Shown: in pieces, positions 57,897 through 64,000 of the stretch | How the letters are laid out: each line of letters opens with the position of its first letter | How positions within the stretch are numbered: position 1 is the first letter of the stretch | Source: Calliopum simillimum | Taxonomy: Eukaryota > Arthropoda > Insecta > Diptera > Lauxaniidae | Assembly: GCA_951812925.1 (NCBI GenBank) | Contig: OX638371.1 | Location: 45,296,101 to 45,360,100 of the forward strand | Reading direction: 5' to 3' | DNA: 64,000 nucleotides | Made by a program: the position numbers and the translations under genes | The notes under the pieces: generated by a model | What the model was told of the DNA's origin: nothing | What the model saw: the letters and a program-made list of their open reading frames with translations, nothing else | The model's database searches: none

Positions 57897-59009
57897 TCCC
57901 AGTGTGCCAAACGGACTCGTTTCGGATCCGTAACGGGTTCATATTTTCGTACTTTTTATCCGTTACGGAATCCGTTACGTATCCTTTACTGATCAGTTTG
58001 CGGGAAGGATTCCTAAAAAAAAAACGAATCGTTTTTTCTACTTTTATGGATCCGTTTCGAACCTGTAACGTACATCAAAAACGAATTCAAAACGGATTCG
58101 CTTTTAATAATGTTAATGCTGCATAAAAAAAAAAAAAGGTGAAGCGCTTATTTTTAATTAAAAAAAACAAAATAACAAAAAAGAAAACAATATTACTAGC
58201 CCGGCCGGGAGGCGAACCCAGGCTCCCGGGGCATTACCTTTTCATACACGAGACGTTAGACAACTAGGCTATTGACTTATCTAATGTTGAGATTTAAAGT
58301 TTGTATTGATTAAACAAATTTCTGTTGTTTTTTTATAAGTATTCTGTGTTCTTTCTGTCCCCTTCTTTTGATAAAAGATAATTTATACTCAAACTTGGAA
58401 TAAAAAACAGAGTTTGAAAAGTTTATAAAAAATCATAAGCAATAAAATAAAAAGATAAAAAAAAAACAAATCAAAAATATTTTTTTTTTATCATCATTAA
58501 AATTAATTAAAGCAAATCCGTTTTGAGTTCGTATTTGCAGTATTTACGGATGCGAAACGGAATTACCCAGGTTCGAATCCTACCACAGGTGGATTTTTAC
58601 CTCTTATTTTTCTTCCTTTTTTTGTTTTTATTTTTTTTTTTAATTGCTAAAAAGCGCATCAAAAAAGTTTTTTTCTGTAAATATACAACATTAATATATT
58701 TAAAAGCAAATCCGTTTTGAATTCGTTTTTACATATGTTTCGGATTCGAAACGGGCCCGCACTGCGGAATTACTTGGGTTTGAATTCGGCGGATCGGTAA
58801 CTTTTTCCTTTTTATTTATTTTTTTTTAATCGCTAAAAGCGCTTCAACATGTTTTTTTATTTCATTTAAACACAGCGTTTTGAATTCGTTTTTGATGTAC
58901 GTTACGGGTTCGAAATGGATCCGTTACCGCGGATTACGTTTTTTATACATTTATGAACTCTTAACGGGTTCGAAACGGATCATCATCCGTTTTTGTGCAC
59001 ATTGGGATA
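57897..59009. mobile_element. ACGGATCCG-rich element, fullest copy
   Basis: The ends are CCCAGTGTGCCAAACGGACT and the inverse of ATCCGTTTTTGTGCACATTGGG. An AT dinucleotide on both sides (57895-57896, 59009-59010) matches the intact site AGACATAACACTG at 59356. Both flanks are packed with AACGGATCCGTTTCGAA-type palindromic motifs. Two tRNA-like promoter pieces lie inside: GGTTCGAATCC (58570-58580, plus strand) and a fuller tRNA-like segment at 58196-58285 (minus). Confidence 0.7.
58196..58285 (-). other. tRNA-like segment (A box and B box)
   Basis: Read on the minus strand: TAGCCTAGTTG (A-box consensus), then about 45 nt later GGTTCGCCTCC (B-box-like), followed by CGGCCGGGC. A box-to-B box spacing is in the tRNA range, but the T arm pairs abnormally (CGGGAG/CTCCCG outside the usual position). 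Probably a tRNA-derived SINE head or a decayed tRNA, not a working gene. Confidence 0.35.
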
Positions 59010-59817
59010 ATACTCAGTTGAAAAAAAAAGTTTGGTGAAAATATCAAGCGACCATTTTTTTTTATTTACCAAAATATTTAACCAAATTTTTCGTTTTTGA
59101 GACTGATTTACACTTCACTAAAATAGGTTTTTTTTTTATTTCGTGTATTTATTTATTTTTTTTTCTCAGTGTAAAAATATTGTGTGTTATATTACAAATA
59201 TTTAAACCCCACAAAAAGTCTCATCGACTTAAAATTATATATATTTCAGACAATACGTCAGAGCCTAATTAATACAGTAATATTTAGTACCATCATATAG
59301 ATTAAGAAAAAAAGTCAAAGGTGAATTTGCGCACTTAGGCATTCCCAGGGCTTAAAGTAGACATAACACTGATTAAATAAAAAAAAGTTTGGCAGAAATA
59401 TGGAGTGACCATTTTTTTTTTTTTCCAAAATGTTTTGCAGAATTTGGCGTTTTTACACATTTATCTCCCTAAATTCTATTCTATAGCACCAACATTTTAA
59501 AAGATTTGGTTTTGAGTTTACAATATTTCCATAAAAACTATCTTGGCCGTAATGTGTGCCAATTTTCAACTCTTTTCGACATTGGGGAGTATTAAAAAAA
59601 AAATTGTGAAAATAGCAACTTACTTCATGGACACAAATTTGGAAAACATCATTTTTTAGGCGACTTTTACGATTTTTGGTATTTTATGTAGAAAGCGGAG
59701 GTAAATAAAAAATTACTTATGAGTTAATTATATATTTTCTGATATTTTTCATATTTGGAATGTAAAAATTCGATTTCGAGTTTTTTCCGTCTAGCTTGTA
59801 CTAATCGCATCACTGTG

Positions 59818-60551
59818 CGCCGCTGAGGATCACCCCCGCGAAAGGTTCGTTACAATCTTTAAAACAGCTGAAAAATTTAGCAACATAAACGAAGGCAAAG
59901 CGGAAATTTGAATTTTATTAAGTATAAAAATATAATAAAAAAAACAACATTAAATTAAACTTGAAAACCAATAAAAAAAATCAATATAAAATATAAATTG
60001 AATATGAAATGTTAAAATAAAAATGTTAATTTTAAATATTTTGTAATTGCAATCATTTAAAAAAAAAATGAAATGTAAAAAAAAATCACTTGACACGTGT
60101 TTTGTTGGTAGCTAGTTAATAAAAAAAATTTAAATTTGGGCATGTATTGATATGTATTTTATTTTATTTTATTTTTTTTTTTCCCCTCCAATAAGAAAAA
60201 TCAAAAAAAAAATGTATTTAATTTGTAACGAATATGAAAAGTTAAAAAAAGTTTTAAAACATATTTTGAAAATTAAAAAAAAAACCCATAAAATTACCAA
60301 ATTATTATTTTTTTGGCCCTCACTGGTAAAGAATTTTCTTTTCTTCGTATCTAAACTCGAAAATCGTGTAATCTAAAATACAAAAATATTGTTTTTTTTT
60401 TTTTTCTTCAATCCATTTTCTGCGCTTGTGTTTTTTACATATGCTGATATTTTGCACCGGTTTTATTTTTTTTTTTTATATAAAAATATAACTTTGTCTT
60501 TTTAAAACAATTCTTTTTTTTCACGAACATAAAAACAATTAGTTTTTTTCC
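59818..60551 (+). other. leader between the Transib-like insertion and gag
   Basis: It starts CGCCGCTGAGGATCACCCCC, continuing the interrupted leader, then is AT-rich with poly-A/T runs. No coding content was seen. The frame 60152-60376 is low complexity. Confidence 0.4.
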
Positions 60552-61798
60552 ATGTCAACGCAAATTAAGTCGAGTGATTTATATTTGAACTTAGGAAAAT
60601 TAAATTCGGAATTTAGTCGTTTATATAAATGCCTAAATAAAACAAATTTTCCATCGGAAACTACACAAAATAAGCATTTGAACAATTTAATTTTGCAACA
60701 TAATGCTATAGACACATTACTCAGAACTTCTTTACCGTTTTTAACGCCTGATCATACATTACAGTTGAAATTATTTTCTCGAAAGTAAAAGGAAAATTAG
60801 AAACTCTTTTTCAAAAATTTTAAATTGATGCAGAAATTCCTAACGATTTGTTTAGTCCTTTGGATTTAGAATTTAAAGAAGACTTAATAGACTCGGATAT
60901 TGAATCCAATTCAAGTACGGAAACAGTTAAATCGTTCAATATGACACCCATAGAATTTTTAGGGATAGCCTCGAAGCTTTTACCAGACTTCGATGGTAAA
61001 TTTGCAAACTTGCAGAGGTTTCTGGACGCGGTTAGTTTCGTAGATTCGATTAAGGAAAGTAATGAAACGGTCGCTGTTACGCTAATTAAATCAAAATTAA
61101 CCCGGTTTGCTAGAAACCTGATAACGAATGAAAGCACTATTGATGCAATCAAAACTACACTTTCCAGTAAAGTAAAAGGCGAATCATCACAATCTTTAAT
61201 GGCAAAACTATTGAGTCTAAGCAAAATAGTAAAACTGCAAACAATTACGCAAAAGAAATTGAAATTGAGTTCTATAAAATGTTGCGGAAAAACTTTTTGT
61301 AGATGCTGCAGTAAAGTCGTTAATTAGTAATGCTAGGTTGGAAAGATCAAAAATAATAATGCAAGCAGGTCAATTTTCATTAATTAATGATACAATTACG
61401 AAATTTACAGAAGTCAGTAATGATTTTGAGCAAATGGTCAGCGTAAATTATACGAGAGGGAATAATTACAGAGGAAGTTATAGAGGTAGGAATAATAAAA
61501 ATTTTAACAGAAATTATAGGAGTTATAATAACTATAACGGGATGAATCCTAATCAGAACTATAATTGCAATCAAAGTTTAAGCTGAGGTCAGGGTTATAA
61601 CCAAAATAGGAATCGCAATAGTAGTTATAATCGTAATCAAAATCGTAGTCAAAATTATAATCAGAATTCACGTTCAAATCTAAATGGTTATAGACCAAAT
61701 CAAACACCCGCAAATGGCAGTGTTAGGGCAATAGAAGCCAATTCGAAAAACGGTCCTGCTCCTCAGGTTGCCCATCTAGGAGCAGATCAAACGAATTA
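60552..61798 (+). pseudogene. Ty3/gypsy (errantivirus-like) gag, frameshifted
   Basis: Three overlapping open pieces (60552-60788, 60848-61327, 61338-61586 with continuation to 61798) lie on one strand in different frames, separated by small indels and an in-frame stop near 61585. The first is the helical N-terminus. The second contains the family-typical block LPDFDGKFANLQRFLDAVSF and a GESSQSL..KLL segment. The third ends in a long Asn/Arg/Tyr-rich (NRNY-type) nucleic-acid-binding tail. These features match gag of the 17.6/297/ZAM group of insect Ty3/gypsy elements, which packages element RNA. The gene is clearly broken in several places and not functional. Confidence 0.75.
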
Positions 61799-62459
61799 AG
61801 AGACAAGATAATTTTAAATATCAATTTGAAATTCAATAATTTTGTAATTATTAAATCAACTTTGAATAACTCGAATAGTACGTTTTTGTTAGATACGGGT
61901 TCCGAAATCTCAATTTTTATATTAACAGTTTGTTACCTAATCATTTTGTTAATAATGAAGATACACAGGAGAAGTGTTGAATAGAAATTTCAGATAGTAG
62001 ATAATATGTTTCCGATTCCATGTGATGGAACTATAGGTTTAGATTTTATTAAAAGTTTTAATTGTCTTTTGGATTACAGAAATTATGGTCCTAGCAAGTT
62101 GATTATTAGGCAGCAAAACTCAAGAGTCAATTTAATTTTGGAAATTCTGGACGAATTTAAACCAAAGACGATGTTGTTGCCGGCAAGAACCGAAGTAGTA
62201 CGAAAAGTTAGGATTGAAGAGGAAGAGGAGGAACTGTTAGTCCCGAATCAGGAAATTTCACGTGGTGTTTTTATTGGCAATACAATTGTCAGTAAAAATA
62301 ATGCTTTTGTAAAAATTATAAATACGTTGGAAGATGTTTTGCTAGAAAACTATTTAATTAAGACAGAAAGCCTTGAACAACATAATGTTGTTAATACAAA
62401 TATAAATTATGATTCTGTTGAGAGAACCGTAAAATTTTTGATAAAATAGCAAAAAATTT
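61799..62459 (+). pseudogene. gypsy-like pol: protease and linker, broken
   Basis: A protease active-site block (LLDTGSEISI) lies at about 61888-61917, followed by frame loss near 61920. An open piece at 62006-62449 carries GLDFI, then VPNQEI..GVFIGNTIVSK, the linker before reverse transcriptase in this group. It overlaps no other gene and is in the same orientation as gag. Confidence 0.7.
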
Positions 62460-62985
62460 TCCTCTGTCAAAAGAAAAATTACTTGAACTATGCTCTTCGT
62501 ACATTGATATTTTCGCTATTGAGAGTTAAAGATACCAATCCAGTTTATATAAAGAATTACAGAGTCCCCCATACTTATAAGCCAGAAATGGATAAACAAA
62601 TAACTAAAATGATAGAAAATGAAATTATTGAGCCATAAGCCTCTGAGTACAATAGTCCAATTTTACTTGTACCAAGTGATACCGGGTGATGAAAGAAAAC
62701 GTTGAAGACTTGTCATTGATTACAGACAAGTGAATAAAAAGTTAGTTTCAGATAAATATCCTTTACCTAGGATTGATGACATTTTAGATCAGTTGGGCAA
62801 AGCAAAGTATTTTTCTTGTTTGGATCTTATATCCGGTTTCTATCAAATTGAACTTGATGAAGATTCTAGGGACATAACGTAATTTTCCAGTAATCAGGGT
62901 TCTTTCAGATTGAAAAGATTACCATTCGGTCTGAAAATATCTCCTAACTCTTTTCAGAGAATTGTAATATTTGCAAATGAGGCTT
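62460..62985 (+). pseudogene. gypsy-like reverse transcriptase fragment, truncated
   Basis: Recognisable RT blocks occur in order: [44 protein letters not shown] and LPFGLK. There are at least two in-frame stops (near 62637 and 62879) and indels. Sequence identity to RT ends before the catalytic YVDD region, and no RNase H, integrase or env is found downstream. The element is a dead, 3'-truncated copy. Confidence 0.8.
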
Positions 62986-63660
62986 ATTAACAAGATTTAC
63001 TTGGCAGAAAAGCCGCCGCAAAGTAAATCTTAAGGGCATAAGTTTGAAATGAAATGCCAAGTTGTTTCGGCTGTTCAAACAGGATTGTCTTTATTAAGTC
63101 TAAGCACCTTTTTTTATATTGTTTGCTTAACACTAAAAACAAATACAACTATCATATTACCTTAAAGTAATAACAAATATTGTAATATTACAACTAAAAA
63201 CAAATACAATTTTCCTAAATCCTAAATCTATGCATAAAAAAATGTATTCATTGCTTTCATCTCTCTTTCTCTTATCCAAGCCTAGCTTGTGGAACTCAAG
63301 ATCAACGTGATCCACACTCAGTTCTATGTTTACATTTTACCATTCTTCCAACCCTACCCTTTAAAGAAAAATTTATGAAGTTTATGAATAAATTTTAATA
63401 ATTTTGAAAATTTGTGTACATTTAATTATAAAATAATAAAAATTCAAATTCAACTGAAATTAAGTTACTTTCTAACGATTAATTAGAGATAAAAAAAAAA
63501 TGAAATTATTGATAAATATAAATAATTATAAAGGTTTATTTATATTATTTTTTTTTTTTTTAGTAATTCATGAATCAAACATTTTTTTTAATAAGTTTTC
63601 TAAATTAATATACGCTTAAATAAAGTGTTTTTATGCTACAATTTTTTTTTATATTATTTT
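62986..63660. other. non-coding sequence after the truncated gypsy copy
   Basis: An AAGATTTACTTGGC... / GCAAAGTAAATCTT hairpin lies at 62991-63033. A 50-bp direct repeat (ACTAAAAACAAATACAA at 63130 and 63191) follows, then long AT runs. No gene. Confidence 0.4.
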
Positions 63661-63724
63661 TTAATCAAAGTAAAGCTTCATATTTTTTTAATAAGTTATT
63701 ATGATATTCTTTATAACTTCTATT

Positions 63725-63865
63725 AATATCTAATATTTCTTCAGATTGAGAATGTGGTAAACGGTAGTTTTTTATATAAACTGGTGCGTTATCTGTTGTT
63801 TTGTAATGGTAGGTGGTCTTGGGATGAACTTTTCGTATAGCATTCATGCAGCTATTTGCCCGTCA
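63725..63865 (-). pseudogene. second gypsy-like RT fragment, opposite strand
   Basis: The minus-strand translation contains TDNAPVYIKNYRLPHSQSEE, the conserved segment before RT in the same group of elements as the plus-strand copy (compare about 62535). After it the frame continues into unrelated sequence to 63665. It is a short relic of another copy. 63866-64000 holds nothing recognised. Confidence 0.65.
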
Positions 63866-64000
63866 TTTAGGCTAGATCTCGCCGGATGGGGGGGAATCTT
63901 GCTACACTCTGCTATCATAACCATTGAACAAAAAAATATATAAACGTGCATGCCAAGCTACCAAAAGAAGGGAAATAGAAAAGAACTGTTCGTAGAACAT

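Larger units (their letters stand above)
55414..59817. mobile_element. Transib-like non-autonomous element
   Basis: The ends are CACAGTGATGCGATTAGTAC and its inverse, continuing (A)(T/A)GCTAGACGGAAAAAACT: ~39-bp TIRs with one mismatch. The 5-bp duplications CGCCG lie at 55409-55413 and 59818-59822. Family knowledge: Transib elements make 5-bp GC-rich duplications of the CGNCG type and their TIRs begin with CACWGTG-like heptamers related to V(D)J recombination signals. No transposase remains; the interior holds a large palindrome and an ACGGATCCG-rich element. Confidence 0.75.

Overview
The window looks like intronic and flanking DNA of a higher-dipteran (fly) nuclear genome. It is AT-rich, has no bacterial-style gene packing, and is filled with nested transposons. 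It also carries the dispersed fly repeat with the TATATATTCTTGATCAGC / GTCCGTCTGTC signature. The only host gene I can support is a methuselah-like (Mth/Mthl) class-B-type GPCR on the minus strand. Four exons (49326-49194, 29154-28849, 15096-14635, 5765-5602) join with canonical GT/AG sites and fully matching phases. Together they encode a signal peptide, a Cys-rich ectodomain and TM1 to TM4. TM5-TM7 must lie left of the window, and at least one 5' exon lies to the right, because exon A begins at a splice acceptor. The introns are about 20.0, 13.8 and 8.9 kb.

Layout. 1-2416 is a foldback element with a nested TA-flanked MITE. 2443-14300 is intron D-C and its left flank, with four copies of one foldback family, tandem repeats and several MITEs. 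14635-15096 is exon C. 17826-21843 is a decayed hAT transposon with 8-bp target duplications, a 95-bp tandem array and nested foldbacks. 23611-28623 is a nest of a large foldback plus a second hAT. 28849-29154 is exon B. 30407-34968 is a third hAT, holding a 1.9-kb palindrome and a solo LTR. 35.1-40.7 kb holds small tandem repeats and palindromes. 40.8-45.3 kb is a second copy of the 1.9-kb palindrome, hit by an apparently intact pogo/Tigger-type transposon (40988-43213), a MITE and a 150-bp hairpin with a hammerhead-ribozyme-like core. 47.15-47.58 kb is a LINE endonuclease fragment. 49194-49326 is exon A. 49.9-52.3 kb is a palindrome and the 5' part of another LINE. 54-63 kb is a decayed Ty3/gypsy (errantivirus-like) element whose leader is interrupted by a Transib-like element (55414-59817). 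That element is flanked by CGCCG and its ends begin with CACAGTG.

How the parts relate. The mobile elements show a layered insertion history, and target-site duplications give the order at several loci. Many elements are long near-perfect inverted repeats lying in the introns of one receptor gene, so the pre-mRNA should contain several very long hairpins. All family assignments come from reading motifs, splice sites and repeat ends by eye. No database search was possible.
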